Shown piece by piece: positions 39,908 through 48,993 of a stretch of DNA of 64,000 bases (position 1 is its first letter; each line of letters begins with the position of its first letter). Both the position numbers and the translations under genes were made by a program. This DNA is from an uncultured Clostridia bacterium (GTDB lineage: Bacteria; Bacillota; Clostridia; Christensenellales; Aristaeellaceae). Below the pieces are notes generated by a model, which worked only from the letters and a program-made list of their open reading frames with translations, had not been told where the DNA came from and ran no database searches. Location of the stretch: NCBI GenBank assembly GCA_946411525.1, contig CAMKEI010000002.1, positions 1 to 64,000 of the forward strand, in the 5' to 3' direction.

Positions 39908-40600
39908 ATGAAAATTGTGCTTCTGGCGGATCTCCACGGCAATATGGCTGCTACCGAGGCGATGGAGCGGGAACTGGACCGGATCTGTCCGGACGACGTC
40001 TGGTTTCTCGGCGACGCGGTCGGGAAAGGTCCTGAAAGCGATAAGACCTGCGACTGGGCCAGGAACCGCTGCAGCCACTGGATCGCCGGCAACTGGGACC
40101 GCGGCCTGAGCCGGGAGAAGGACAAAGATACATTTTACGCCCGGCAGATCGGACCGGAACGGTTTGCCTGGCTGGATTCCCTTCCGCTGGAGGACGAGCT
40201 GACGATAGCCGGGATGCGGTTCCGCCTGGTGCACGGGCGCTTCCTGGATCCGCTGTATCTGAGCTTTGACCCGGATGAGAAGCTCCGCGGAGGCTTCCGG
40301 TTTCATGACGGAAGACCGGACGCGGACGGTTTGATCTGCGCGGACAGCCACCGGCCGTTCATCCGGCCGCTGGAAGGCGGATACGCGCTCAATACCGGCA
40401 GCGTCGGGGACAATCTCAGCCTGCCCCGGGCCCATGCCCTGCTGCTGGAAGGGGACCCGGAGGGCGGCCCGCTGGGCATTACGGTCCTTTCTGTTCCGTA
40501 TGACAACGAAAAAGCGGCGAAGATTGCCGATCTTTATCCTGACCTGCCGATGAAGGAGGCCTTCCAGCGGGAAGTCCTGACCGGCGAATACTCAAGGTGA
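39908..40600 (+). CDS. Calcineurin-like metallophosphoesterase, 230 aa
   Basis: Motifs D8-L-H10-G-N, G-D-A-V-G-K-G-P-E, G-N-W-D and the histidines V-H-G-R and A-D-S-H-R-P (a changed G-H-T/S-H) mark a YfcE/YmdB-like enzyme. The last histidine site is altered relative to G-H-x-H. ATG at 39908 follows GAGGT; the upstream in-frame ATG at 39884 has a poorer site. Substrate unknown. Confidence 0.88.
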   Translation: MKIVLLADLHGNMAATEAMERELDRICPDDVWFLGDAVGKGPESDKTCDWARNRCSHWIAGNWDRGLSREKDKDTFYARQIGPERFAWLDSLPLEDELTIAGMRFRLVHGRFLDPLYLSFDPDEKLRGGFRFHDGRPDADGLICADSHRPFIRPLEGGYALNTGSVGDNLSLPRAHALLLEGDPEGGPLGITVLSVPYDNEKAAKIADLYPDLPMKEAFQREVLTGEYSR

Positions 40601-40609
40601 TACGCATAC

Positions 40610-40646
40610 AAACGCTCAGAGGGGCTGGTTCTCCTGTGGGCGTTTT
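40610..40646 (+). terminator. Probable terminator
   Basis: AAACGC (40610-40615) pairs with GCGTTT (40640-40645) and partial pairing continues inwards; TTTT ends the stem. Confidence 0.6.
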
Positions 40647-40670
40647 CATGGCTGGAAAAGAGGAAGGAAA

Positions 40671-41351
40671 ATGAAGATACTGGTACTGAACGGGAGTCCC
40701 AAGAAAAAGAGCGATACCTTTCGGATGACAGACGCCTTTCTGAGGGGACTGAACAGGGAACAGAAACACGACGTTCAGATTGTTGACGTGATCGAAAAAA
40801 GCATCGCGCCCTGCAGGGGCTGCTTCGGATGCTGGCAGAAAACGGACGGCCACTGCGTGATTGAGGACGACCAGAATGCGATCCTGGACAGGTACCGGAA
40901 CTCGGATCTCGTTATCTGGAGCTTTCCGCTGTACTGCTACGGTATGCCCTCACACCTGAAAGCGGTGCTGGACCGCACGATCCCGCTGGTGAAGATGACG
41001 ATGCGCCAGGAAGCGGACGGGACAGTCCGGCATGAAGCCCTGGCGGATTTCTCCCGGCTTCATACGGTGGTTATCTGCGGCTGCGGATTCCCGGACTGGG
41101 AAGGCAACTTTGACGGCCTGCGGATGCAGTGCCGGCAGTGCTTCGGCAACCTGGACATCGTCTGCGTCCCGGAGACTCCGATGCTGAATGTCCCGGAGGC
41201 GGCCGTCGTTGCGGATCCGCTGCTGGCCTGCTTTGAAAAGGCCGGGGAGGAATACGCCCGTGAAATGAAGCTCTTCCCGGAGACCGTCACCCGGCTGGAA
41301 ACACCGATGATTCCGAAGGAAACCTATATCAGTATCGTCAACGGGAACTGA
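40671..41351 (+). CDS. NAD(P)H-dependent flavodoxin-fold reductase (iron-sulfur flavoprotein-like), 226 aa
   Basis: N-terminal L-N-G-S-P-K-K-K-S-D-T (FMN loop), C-R-G-C-F-G-C-W-Q (cysteine cluster common in this family), and S-F-P-L-Y-C-Y-G-M-P-S-H-L-K. Binds FMN; partner unknown. AGGAAGGAAA upstream. The next gene starts 21 nt after. Confidence 0.9.
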   Translation: MKILVLNGSPKKKSDTFRMTDAFLRGLNREQKHDVQIVDVIEKSIAPCRGCFGCWQKTDGHCVIEDDQNAILDRYRNSDLVIWSFPLYCYGMPSHLKAVLDRTIPLVKMTMRQEADGTVRHEALADFSRLHTVVICGCGFPDWEGNFDGLRMQCRQCFGNLDIVCVPETPMLNVPEAAVVADPLLACFEKAGEEYAREMKLFPETVTRLETPMIPKETYISIVNGN

Positions 41352-41372
41352 ATCCGGAAGGATGTGAGAAAT

Positions 41373-41624
41373 ATGCTGCTGAAAATGGTGCTGACCGGTG
41401 TGCTTGCCTGGCTTGTGGGAATATTCGGCTGGGCTCAGATTGTCGGGAGTATCCGGGATATCCGGGACAGAAAGAAGCACTGGTTCACGCTGATCCTGTG
41501 GATCGTGATCCTGGCCGGTCTGGGGTATCTTGCGGTAACCCGGTTTGACGGGCTGCTGCCGCTGGCCGTCGGGTACGGGTTCGCGCTGGTCATGGTCCTG
41601 AGCGTGGGAAAGGCGAAGAAATAG
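41373..41624 (+). CDS. Small membrane protein with two to three helices, 83 aa
   Basis: Hydrophobic segments at about 4-25, 39-57 and 61-79 separated by a charged loop (R-D-I-R-D-R-K-K-H). ATG at 41373 has AAGGAT at 9 nt; GTG at 41364 overlaps that site. Cotranscribed with the flavodoxin-fold gene. Function unknown. Confidence 0.75.
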   Translation: MLLKMVLTGVLAWLVGIFGWAQIVGSIRDIRDRKKHWFTLILWIVILAGLGYLAVTRFDGLLPLAVGYGFALVMVLSVGKAKK

Positions 41625-41689
41625 CGGAAGCCCGGGATGGAAAGAAAAGCCTGTTCCGGAACGGAACCGGCGCCGTGTTCGTTGGATAA

Positions 41690-41718
41690 TTGCGGGCAGC
41701 CGCAAGGCAGTGTATGAT
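41690..41718 (+). promoter_or_regulatory. Promoter of secreted-protein gene
   Basis: TTGCGG (41690-41695), 17-nt spacer, TATGAT (41713-41718), 60 nt before the ATG. Confidence 0.65.
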
Positions 41719-41777
41719 AAGAGGAAACACTGACGAATAAAAAGATCCCTGAAAAAGCATATGAAGGAGGAGAATCC

Positions 41778-42671
41778 ATGAAGAAGATACTGGCCCTTGC
41801 TCTGGCACTGGTGATGCTGTGCGCGGCGTGCGCGGCGGCGGAAGGAGGAGAGCCCCTGTTCGCGACGGTCGGCGACGCGATCGCGGCAGGCGCTGGAGAA
41901 GCAATCCATGGCTGCGACGGAAAGTACTATGCTGTTGCGCTGGAGATGGACGGGAAATACATCCGCGCCGTAGCGGATCTGGATGAGAAGGAAACGGCGC
42001 TGGGGGAGGCGATTTCCGCGGCGGATAATGCGGATGATATCGAAGCGGCGTTCGCTGCCTACGATGAGTATGTCGCGACGCTGCCGATTACCTATACTGA
42101 GGAGTTCACTGTTTCCCCGAAAGCGCAGGCGGAGCTGGACGCCCTGGCCGGAAAGAGCATCGGGGAACTGGAGGAAGACGGATATCAGTTCTTTTCCGCC
42201 GGCCCGGAAGGTCTGGAAGGAAAGGTTGTCTTCGTCATGGACTGCGGCGTATACAGGTATGAGTTTGTGATCAACGAAGACGAGCAGGCGTACGAGAAAG
42301 CCCAGGAAGAGGATCTGTTCGACGGCCTGACGGTGAAGACCGGGACGTGTATCGGCCTTTCCAACAACGCGGCGGAAACGAGGTTCCACGCGGACGGCAC
42401 TGTGGATCCGGAGGAGAATCCCTTCGCGGTGTTCAATGAAATCGCGGAAATCATCGCCGGTGCCGCCGGTGAGGACGGGAAGCTTGATAAGGAAGCCCTG
42501 ATTGCGGCGCTGACGGAGAAATTCCCCGGCGCGGAGGAACAGATCCGTCTTGCCATCGAATTGTATGAGCTGATGGGTCCGGAAAGCCTGCAGGGCATTG
42601 AAGGCCTGGAGGGCATGGAAGGCCTGGTGGATCCGGAAGGCTCCGGGGCCCCGGAAACCCCTGCGGAATAA
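41778..42671 (+). CDS. Secreted or lipid-anchored acidic protein, 297 aa
   Basis: Signal peptide (K-K-I-L-A-L-A-L-A-L-V-M-L-C-A-A-C-A-A-A); L-C-A-A-C is a possible lipobox. The mature protein is acidic and alanine-rich, with a C-terminal repeat (L-Q-G-I-E-G-L-E-G-M-E-G-L) and G-A-P-E-T-P. I recognise no domain. AAGGAGGAG upstream; terminator after. Confidence 0.75.
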   Translation: MKKILALALALVMLCAACAAAEGGEPLFATVGDAIAAGAGEAIHGCDGKYYAVALEMDGKYIRAVADLDEKETALGEAISAADNADDIEAAFAAYDEYVATLPITYTEEFTVSPKAQAELDALAGKSIGELEEDGYQFFSAGPEGLEGKVVFVMDCGVYRYEFVINEDEQAYEKAQEEDLFDGLTVKTGTCIGLSNNAAETRFHADGTVDPEENPFAVFNEIAEIIAGAAGEDGKLDKEALIAALTEKFPGAEEQIRLAIELYELMGPESLQGIEGLEGMEGLVDPEGSGAPETPAE

Positions 42672-42685
42672 ATACTGCAGGCGAC

Positions 42686-42714
42686 GCGGCCGGCTGACAG
42701 CCGACCGCTTTTTT
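42686..42714 (+). terminator. Rho-independent terminator
   Basis: 10-bp stem with one mismatch (42686-42695, 42699-42708), GAC loop, then TTTTTT. Confidence 0.88.
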
Positions 42715-42726
42715 GCTGTAAAAACG

Positions 42727-42758
42727 GGGGTAAAACTGCCCGGACAGTATGATATAAT
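42727..42758 (+). promoter_or_regulatory. Promoter with GGGGTAAA block and extended -10
   Basis: GGGGTAAAACTGCC (42727-42740) resembles the element at 5997 and 27839; TGA-TATAAT follows at 42750-42758. ATG of the next gene is about 98 nt downstream. Confidence 0.6.
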
Positions 42759-42855
42759 GACAGAAGAGCATAAGACATGAAGACATCCGGCGGAAGGAAG
42801 AACCCGGCGGATAGGACTGAAAACGGGTAAAAAAAGGAACAGACGGAGGACGCGT

Positions 42856-43605
42856 ATGAACCACAGGTTTATTGATATCCACAGCCATATTATCTTCGGT
42901 GCGGACGACGGCGCGGAAAGCCTGAAGGAGGCCATTGAGCTCCTGAAGCTGGACCGGGAGGAAGGCGCGTACGCGGTCTTCGCCACGCCGCATTACGGCA
43001 TGGAAAACGGATTCGCGCCGGACGCGGCCGGGGTAATGCGGAACTTTGAACTGCTGAAGGAGCGCGCTGCGGAGGAAGTGCCGGAGGTGAAACTGTACCT
43101 GGGTACGGAGTGGTACTGCTCGTGGGATCTGGGAGACCGGGTGCACCGGCGGGACGCGTTCCGGATGAATGACACGGACTACGTGCTGGCGGAGTTCCTG
43201 GAATACGGCGGTATCTACGAGCCCTGGGAGAAGATTTCCTGCAACCTGCTGGAGCTGAAGAACCGGGGCTTCCGGCCGGTCCTGGCCCACGCGGAGCGGT
43301 ACGCGGCGATGCAGGAGGACTGGAACCGGCTGAAGGAACTCCGGGAGCAGGGAATCCTGATGCAGGTGAACGCCTATGATCTGGAGCTGAACTCCAGCCT
43401 GAAAACGAAGAACCTGGCCCGGTGGCTGGCGAAGGAACGGATGATCTCGTTCATCGGGAGCGATATGCACGGGACGAGGCCGGGGAAAAGGAGACCGAGG
43501 CTGAAGGAGGGTATCCGGTGGCTGTATGAGAACACGAATGAGGCGTATGCCGATGCGGTGGCGTTCGGCAACGCGGAGAAGCTGTTCATCCGGAAGGAAG
43601 AATAA
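42856..43605 (+). CDS. PHP-domain tyrosine phosphatase, CpsB/YwqE type
   Basis: Metal ligands H9-S-H11-I-I-F-G-A-D-D-G, A-T-P-H-Y, E-W-Y, H-A-E-R and S-D-M-H-G match the manganese-dependent protein tyrosine phosphatases that act on CpsD/Wzc-type kinases in capsule control. 249 residues is normal. No capsule genes are near, so the substrate in this organism is uncertain. Upstream site is GGAGG. Confidence 0.9.
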   Translation: MNHRFIDIHSHIIFGADDGAESLKEAIELLKLDREEGAYAVFATPHYGMENGFAPDAAGVMRNFELLKERAAEEVPEVKLYLGTEWYCSWDLGDRVHRRDAFRMNDTDYVLAEFLEYGGIYEPWEKISCNLLELKNRGFRPVLAHAERYAAMQEDWNRLKELREQGILMQVNAYDLELNSSLKTKNLARWLAKERMISFIGSDMHGTRPGKRRPRLKEGIRWLYENTNEAYADAVAFGNAEKLFIRKEE

Positions 43606-43665
43606 ACGTGTCCGGAGCGATTACTGTACCGGTCGGCCTGATGATACAGAAAGCAGGGATATGAG

Positions 43666-45156
43666 ATGAAGTTTTTACAGAGACTGGGGAAGGCGATTCT
43701 GTTTCCTGTGGCGGCGCTGCCGCTGTGCGGTATCCTGATGGGGATCGGGTACCTGTTGTGCCCGGCGTCCATGCAGGGAGGCAGCGTCACCGGGGCGCTG
43801 CCCGTTGTGGGCCTCTATCTGACCAAAGCAGGCGGAGCTTTGCTGGATCAGATTCCGCTGCTGTTCGCAGTAGGGGTCGGCACGGGGCTTTCCGATGACC
43901 GGGACGGCATGGCCGGGCTTTCGGCACTGGTGGCCTGGCTGGTGATTACGACGCTCCTGCAAACGGAGAACGTCCTGCAGTTCATTCCGTCCCTTTCGGA
44001 TAATGCTCAGCTGGCTTTCGCGAAAATCCGGAATCCGTTCATCGGAATTCTGTCGGGAATCATCGGAGCCCTTTGCTATAACCGGTTCAAGGGGACAAAG
44101 CTGCCGGAGTGGCTGGCATTCTTCAGCGGGAAACGCAGCACGGTCATCGTATCCGGCGCGGCGGCAGTCCTTGCTTCCGCCCTGCTTCTGGTGGCATGGC
44201 CCGTGATTTTCGGCGGGCTGATCCGCCTGGGCCTGTGGATCGCGGAGCTGGGACCTGCCGGCGCGGGACTGTATGCTTTCCTGAACAGGCTGCTGCTCCC
44301 CTTCGGACTGCATCATGCCCTGAACAATGTGTTCTGGTTCGATACGATCGGGCTCGGGGACCTGACTCATTTCTGGGCGGGGCATACTTCGGCGGACGTG
44401 AGCTGGCAGCTGGGGATATATATGAGCGGATTCTTTCCCTGCATGATGTTCGGGATTCCCGGCGCGGCCCTGGCCATGGTGCACTGCGCGAAGAAGGAAA
44501 AACGCAAAGCCGCCGTAGGCATGCTGCTGGCCGGCGCGCTGTGCGCCTTTGTCTGCGGTGTGACAGAACCTTTTGAGTTTGCTTTTATGTTTGCGGCGCC
44601 GGTGCTCTATCTGGTCTATTCGCTGCTGTACGGCGCTTTCAGCTGGCTCTGCGCGGTTCTTGGATTCCGGGCCGGGTTTGCCTTTTCCGCCGGCGCGACG
44701 GATCTGCTGTTTTCCGCTTCCCTGCCGGCGGCGCAGAAGACCTGGATGATCCTTCCGCTCGGAGCGGCGGCTTTTGTGCTCTTCTATGGGATCTTCCGGG
44801 TGATGATTACCCGGATGAATCTGAAGACGCCCGGCCGGGAAGAGGAGGAGACGGAACCGGAGGCGTCCGTACCCGCCGAAGCCGCGGAGAGTGCGGGCGG
44901 CCATGTTTTTGCCGAGGGGTATGACATTACGGCGATCCTGGAAGGACTGGGCGGAAAAGAGAATATTGAATCACTGGATAACTGCATTACCCGTCTGAGG
45001 CTGGAAGTAAGGGACGCTCAGCTGGTTCAGGACGGTATCCTGAAAAAAGCCGGCGCGCGCGGTGTGATCAGGCCCGGGAAAAACAGCGTACAGGTCATCA
45101 TCGGGACGAAGGTGCAGCACGTGGCGGACGCGCTGAAGCCGCTGCTGAAGGACTGA
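43666..45156 (+). CDS. PTS glucose/N-acetylglucosamine-type permease, EIICB
   Basis: EIIC domain (about 1-385, ten or so helices, with F-G-L-H-H-A-L-N-N-V-F-W and G-V-T-E-P-F-E-F) and EIIB domain (about 415-496) with the phosphorylated cysteine in D-N-C-I-T-R-L-R-L. No IIA domain, so a shared EIIA is needed. NagE/MalX/PtsG relatives phosphorylate glucose, GlcNAc or maltose on entry. It starts 60 nt after the PHP gene. Length 496 residues. Confidence 0.92.
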   Translation: MKFLQRLGKAILFPVAALPLCGILMGIGYLLCPASMQGGSVTGALPVVGLYLTKAGGALLDQIPLLFAVGVGTGLSDDRDGMAGLSALVAWLVITTLLQTENVLQFIPSLSDNAQLAFAKIRNPFIGILSGIIGALCYNRFKGTKLPEWLAFFSGKRSTVIVSGAAAVLASALLLVAWPVIFGGLIRLGLWIAELGPAGAGLYAFLNRLLLPFGLHHALNNVFWFDTIGLGDLTHFWAGHTSADVSWQLGIYMSGFFPCMMFGIPGAALAMVHCAKKEKRKAAVGMLLAGALCAFVCGVTEPFEFAFMFAAPVLYLVYSLLYGAFSWLCAVLGFRAGFAFSAGATDLLFSASLPAAQKTWMILPLGAAAFVLFYGIFRVMITRMNLKTPGREEEETEPEASVPAEAAESAGGHVFAEGYDITAILEGLGGKENIESLDNCITRLRLEVRDAQLVQDGILKKAGARGVIRPGKNSVQVIIGTKVQHVADALKPLLKD

Positions 45157-45292
45157 TCCTGACACGGGGCAAACTTTTCGGCAGGGTTTTCGGTATGATC
45201 CGGGGGAAAAGAAACAAAACCGCCCCGGCAATCGTCTGTTTATCGGGCGTGACAAGACAAAACCGGCTGACTGCGCCTGAAGGAGGATGAAT

Positions 45293-46003
45293 ATGAAGAT
45301 AAAAAGAGCGGCAGCTTTGATCCTGGTTCTGTTCCTGACGGTTGTTTCCGCGTCCGCTGAGACGGCGCCACGCGGGGCGTTCGGCGAACTGGCGCAGGAC
45401 AAATATCCGGATGAACAGCTTGCGATCCTTGATGGAATCGCGGAGCTTGTTTCGGCGTCCCTGACCACTGAGGACGGCATGGTCATTGAGATCAGCCAGG
45501 GCTACTACGACGGAGACCGGGTGGTGATCGCCTACCGGATCAGCGCCAATACAGACCTGATCGTGCTTCACGAAGGCGCGCCTGAAGAGGGGACTGAATG
45601 GGATCAGGTCGTCGAGGACTGGATTCCCGGGGATCTGAATCCCACCGGGTATCCGGATGTGGATAAGGAATATGAATGGCTGAACGGCAAAGGGCAGCGC
45701 TGGCTGGAATTTCCGTACTGCGGCATCCGTGAGAACCTTATCCTGGAGGACGGCACGCAGCTGGATTTTATGGCGGGCACGGATATGAAACTGCCGGACG
45801 GTACCATTGTCGGATGGAGGCAATGCCTGGTTCCGCAGGAAAAGGCGGAACAGAATATGACTTTCCGGCTGCCCGTATTCTATGGCAGGGCAACCAAATT
45901 CCAGGACTACGCAACGTTTATGGAAAGCTTCGGACATAAGTATACCGCCGGTATTTCTTTTACCCTGTGCCGGATGGAAAAGAAAACCCCCGACGGGGAG
46001 TAA
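45293..46003 (+). CDS. Secreted protein of unknown function, 236 aa
   Basis: Signal peptide (A-A-A-L-I-L-V-L-F-L-T-V-V-S-A-S-A-E). Mature region is soluble beta-rich with D-G-M-V-I-E-I-S-Q-G-Y-Y-D-G-D-R-V-V-I-A-Y-R-I, resembling an immunoglobulin-like or DUF4179-type domain. ATG at 45293 is 6 nt after AGGAGG; the ATG at 45287 overlaps it. Terminator after. Confidence 0.75.
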   Translation: MKIKRAAALILVLFLTVVSASAETAPRGAFGELAQDKYPDEQLAILDGIAELVSASLTTEDGMVIEISQGYYDGDRVVIAYRISANTDLIVLHEGAPEEGTEWDQVVEDWIPGDLNPTGYPDVDKEYEWLNGKGQRWLEFPYCGIRENLILEDGTQLDFMAGTDMKLPDGTIVGWRQCLVPQEKAEQNMTFRLPVFYGRATKFQDYATFMESFGHKYTAGISFTLCRMEKKTPDGE

Positions 46004-46016
46004 AAGGCATCCCGAC

Positions 46017-46053
46017 GCCGCAGCAGAATGGTCTGCTGCGGCTTTCTGTTCTT
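46017..46053 (+). terminator. Rho-independent terminator
   Basis: 11-bp perfect stem (46017-46027, 46032-46042), ATGG loop, T-rich end. Confidence 0.9.
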
Positions 46054-46186
46054 CCGGAAAACAACCGGCCGGGGCTTGCAGGAAACGGTTTTCCCGCGGC
46101 AGAACGGCAGGGGAATATTGCACAAAACGGTTTTATCATTTATTATGGAGCCAGCACAGAAAGACAAGTGAACAGAGGGGTATATC

Positions 46187-46690
46187 ATGGGACTGTTTGA
46201 TTTCCTGAAGAAGAAAAAGAGTGAACCGGCAAAGCCCGCGCAGCCTGCACGGCCGGCACAGCCTGCTCCCGCGCCGCGGATAAGGGGGCCGCTGTATGTG
46301 TACATGGATATCGACAAGCTGGGCGGCGGCGCGTACGGCCTTTCTGCAGGGCAGGCGGTAGCGAAGGCCGTACCTGCTTCGATGATGAACGGGATGAGCA
46401 TCCTGAGCGGCGACTCCAATGCCACGCTGCGGGGTTCAGCCAATGAATATGTGATCGGCCTGCGGGGCAGCGATACCGCGCTGGACGCCGTGGAAGACAA
46501 ACTTCGCGCGGATTCCACGCTGAAGGCGGTCCTTTCCCGCACAGGCATCCGCAGGGGCGCAGTCAGCGAGCCGCTGGTGGCTGACGGCACCGTGCAGGGC
46601 GGAACCCTCGTCAATCCGCCCGGCCACAGCACCAGCTTCTGCGGGCTGGGCTTCAGGGATACCTGGAAGAAACAGGAGGAACAGAAGTAA
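46187..46690 (+). CDS. Unknown 167-aa protein with basic amphipathic N-terminus
   Basis: Starts G-L-F-D-F-L-K-K-K-K-S-E, then a proline/alanine-rich linker (P-A-K-P-A-Q-P-A-R-P) and a conserved-looking domain: Y-V-Y-M-D-I-D-K-L-G-G-G-A-Y-G-L-S-A-G-Q-A and G-S-D-T-A-L-D-A-V-E-D-K-L. No family recognised. GAGGGG upstream. 15 nt before the zinc-ribbon gene, which ends with the similar G-L-F-S-K-L-F-K-K-Q. Confidence 0.75.
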   Translation: MGLFDFLKKKKSEPAKPAQPARPAQPAPAPRIRGPLYVYMDIDKLGGGAYGLSAGQAVAKAVPASMMNGMSILSGDSNATLRGSANEYVIGLRGSDTALDAVEDKLRADSTLKAVLSRTGIRRGAVSEPLVADGTVQGGTLVNPPGHSTSFCGLGFRDTWKKQEEQK

Positions 46691-46705
46691 GAGGAGGGGA
46701 AAAGC

Positions 46706-46990
46706 ATGTTTGTCGGAAATGGAATGGATATCTTTGCGATGCTACAGGAAGCGAAAGGAAAATGCCCGAAATGCGGGAAGGAGCTGACCTTCAAGTCGGC
46801 TGCCAATCTCGCGAAAAGCCATGACATCAGCGAGAATGTGGTCATGTGCGACAGCTGCAACCGGGTGTTCGAGGTGAACCTTGTGCCGGGCCGCATGACG
46901 CTGACGAACGACGTGACGTCGAAATATCCGCAGGTTAAACCCGGAAAATCGGGCGGCTTGTTTTCCAAACTGTTTAAAAAACAAGCCTGA
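46706..46990 (+). CDS. Zinc-ribbon protein with C-terminal amphipathic helix, 94 aa
   Basis: C-P-K-C and C-D-S-C form a four-cysteine zinc site; the ending G-G-L-F-S-K-L-F-K-K-Q is an amphipathic basic helix. Short phasin-like N-terminus. AGAGGAGGGG upstream. Follows the 167-aa gene in one operon; a terminator comes after. Confidence 0.8.
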   Translation: MFVGNGMDIFAMLQEAKGKCPKCGKELTFKSAANLAKSHDISENVVMCDSCNRVFEVNLVPGRMTLTNDVTSKYPQVKPGKSGGLFSKLFKKQA

Positions 46991-47035
46991 ACAGAAATGC
47001 CGCTGAAGAACCGTCCGGGATAACAGGAATCAAAA

Positions 47036-47065
47036 AGAAACGGCGTTCGGATGAACGCCGTTTCT
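47036..47065. terminator. Bidirectional terminator
   Basis: 13-bp perfect stem (47036-47048, 47053-47065), GGAT loop, with A/T tracts both sides; it serves the zinc-ribbon operon and the converging ABC exporter. Confidence 0.92.
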
Positions 47066-47119
47066 TGCTGTGGGGAAAGGGATAAAAGGAGGAATGAAGA
47101 ATGAGAAAACCGGCTCTGG

Positions 47120-48868
47120 TTATTCCGGTCTCCTCTGTTCGTCGCTCTGGATACTGTTCATCCGAGCGTAACTGCCTCCCAGGGCAACCAGCTCCGTGTG
47201 GGTGCCGCGCTCGGTGATGCGGCCTTCCTCGATGACAAGGATCTGGTCGGCGCCGCGGATGGTGGACAGCCGGTGCGCGATCGCGATAATCGTACGGGTG
47301 CCGGCGATGCCCGCAATGGCCTTTCGGATCTGCTGTTCCGTCTCCACGTCCACGGAGGCGGTTGCTTCGTCCAGGATGATGATCGGGCTTTTCCGCAGGA
47401 TTGCCCTTGCAATGGCCACCCGCTGCTTCTGCCCGCCGGAGAGGCGCAGCCCGCGCTCGCCGACCTGGGTGTCGTATCCGTCCGGCATGGCTGTGATGTC
47501 CTCATGGATGTTGGCGGCTTTCGCAGCCTCCCGGATTTCCTCCATGGAAGCGTCCGTAACCGCGTAGCCGATATTCTCCGCGATGGTGCCGTTAAAGAGG
47601 AAGGTATCCTGAAGCACAGGGGAAATGTTCTTCCGCAGGCTTTCGATGGTCACGTCCTGAATATCATGTCCGTCAATCAGGATACGCCCGGAAGAAGGCT
47701 CATAGAACCGGGAGATCAGCTGGGTCAGGGTCGTCTTGCCTACGCCGGTGGGGCCCACCAGCGCCAGCATCTGCCCGGGCTTGCAGACGAAGGAAACGTC
47801 CTTCAGTACGGGTACGGTTTCCTGGTAGGAGAAGCTTACATGATCAAAGGTGATCTCGCCCTGCGCGGTGCCGAGGTCCTCGGCACCTTCCCGGTCCTGA
47901 ATCTCTGACGGCGCGTCCAGTACAGCCAGTACGCGTTCCGCTCCGGCCATGGACTGCTGCATGTTCTCCAGCAGGTTGGCCAGGCCCGTGACCGGTCCGT
48001 AGAACAGGCCCAGGTACAGCAGGAACGCGACGATATCCGCTACGCTCAGGCTCTCCCGGAAGGCGAGATAACCGCCGAAGCCGACTACCAGGATCGTGCC
48101 CAGCGAGGAAATGAATTCGACGGAGGGATGGAAGACCGCGCTGATTTTCAGTGCCTGGAGCATCGCGCGGATGTGTTCGAAGTTCGATACGTTGACCTGT
48201 TCCGTCTCGTATTCTTCCCGGCCAAAGGACTGGATCTCATGGATGCCGGATAGGTTGTCCTGGAGCTTGCCGTTCAGTTCGCCCATCTTCTTCTGGGAGA
48301 TCCGGAAGAAAGGGCGGACTTTTTTAGAGAAGACGATGCCGGAAGCGAAGATCAGGGGAATCGGCGCACAGGTGATGAGCGCAAGCTTCCAGTTGATGGT
48401 CAGCAGCACGACCAGGACGCCGGTGAAGGTGACCAGGTTCGTGATCGTTTCGGGAATCATGTGGGCGTAGAGCAGCTCGAAATCCCGGGTATCGTTCACG
48501 ATCCGGCTCATCAGGTCGCCGGTCTGCTTGTCGTGAAAATAGCCCAGGTGCATGTGCTCCAGCTTGTCATAGGTGCGGGTGCGCAGGTCGCCCACCAGGA
48601 ACCAGGCGGCTTTGTGGGCAAGATAATTGCTCAGGAACCGGAAGAGGATCCGCAGCAGGTACAGCCCTACCAGCAGCGCGGTGAACAGGCCGATGGTCTG
48701 CAGGCCGGCATCGTCCACCCCCTTCTCCACAATGCCCGTCATGGCGGAGAGGAGTTTCGGCGCAGTCAGGTTCACCGCGGTCAGCGCCAGTGTAGACAGG
48801 ATCGCGACGGCGTACAGGGTTCGGTACCGGATGGCTTCACGGCTGAGCCGCCACAGGGTTTTAATCAT
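47120..48868 (-). CDS. ABC exporter, fused membrane and ATPase domains, 582 aa
   Basis: An MsbA/LmrA-like half-transporter: six-helix domain (about 1-320) and ATPase (about 335-575) with Walker A G-P-T-G-V-G-K-T-T, signature L-S-G-G-Q-K-Q-R, Walker B I-I-I-L-D-E-A-T-A-S and H-loop A-H-R-L-S-T. It works as a homodimer or with another half; exports lipids, peptides or drugs. 125 nt after the MATE gene on the same strand. Confidence 0.94.
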   Translation of the reverse strand: MIKTLWRLSREAIRYRTLYAVAILSTLALTAVNLTAPKLLSAMTGIVEKGVDDAGLQTIGLFTALLVGLYLLRILFRFLSNYLAHKAAWFLVGDLRTRTYDKLEHMHLGYFHDKQTGDLMSRIVNDTRDFELLYAHMIPETITNLVTFTGVLVVLLTINWKLALITCAPIPLIFASGIVFSKKVRPFFRISQKKMGELNGKLQDNLSGIHEIQSFGREEYETEQVNVSNFEHIRAMLQALKISAVFHPSVEFISSLGTILVVGFGGYLAFRESLSVADIVAFLLYLGLFYGPVTGLANLLENMQQSMAGAERVLAVLDAPSEIQDREGAEDLGTAQGEITFDHVSFSYQETVPVLKDVSFVCKPGQMLALVGPTGVGKTTLTQLISRFYEPSSGRILIDGHDIQDVTIESLRKNISPVLQDTFLFNGTIAENIGYAVTDASMEEIREAAKAANIHEDITAMPDGYDTQVGERGLRLSGGQKQRVAIARAILRKSPIIILDEATASVDVETEQQIRKAIAGIAGTRTIIAIAHRLSTIRGADQILVIEEGRITERGTHTELVALGGSYARMNSIQSDEQRRPE

Positions 48869-48993
48869 TTTTTCCTCCGGTCAATACGGTTTTCATTCGG
48901 GATAACGGATTGCAAAGACGGAACTGCAGGCGCTTTTCCGCAGACAGGGATATGCCAAAGGAATGACAGCAGATCAGAATGATGAGTTGCGGA

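Noticed and set aside
40950..42986. 678-codon minus-strand frame
   Set aside because: Runs antisense across the flavodoxin-type reductase, a small membrane protein and the secreted-protein gene; no recognisable domain.
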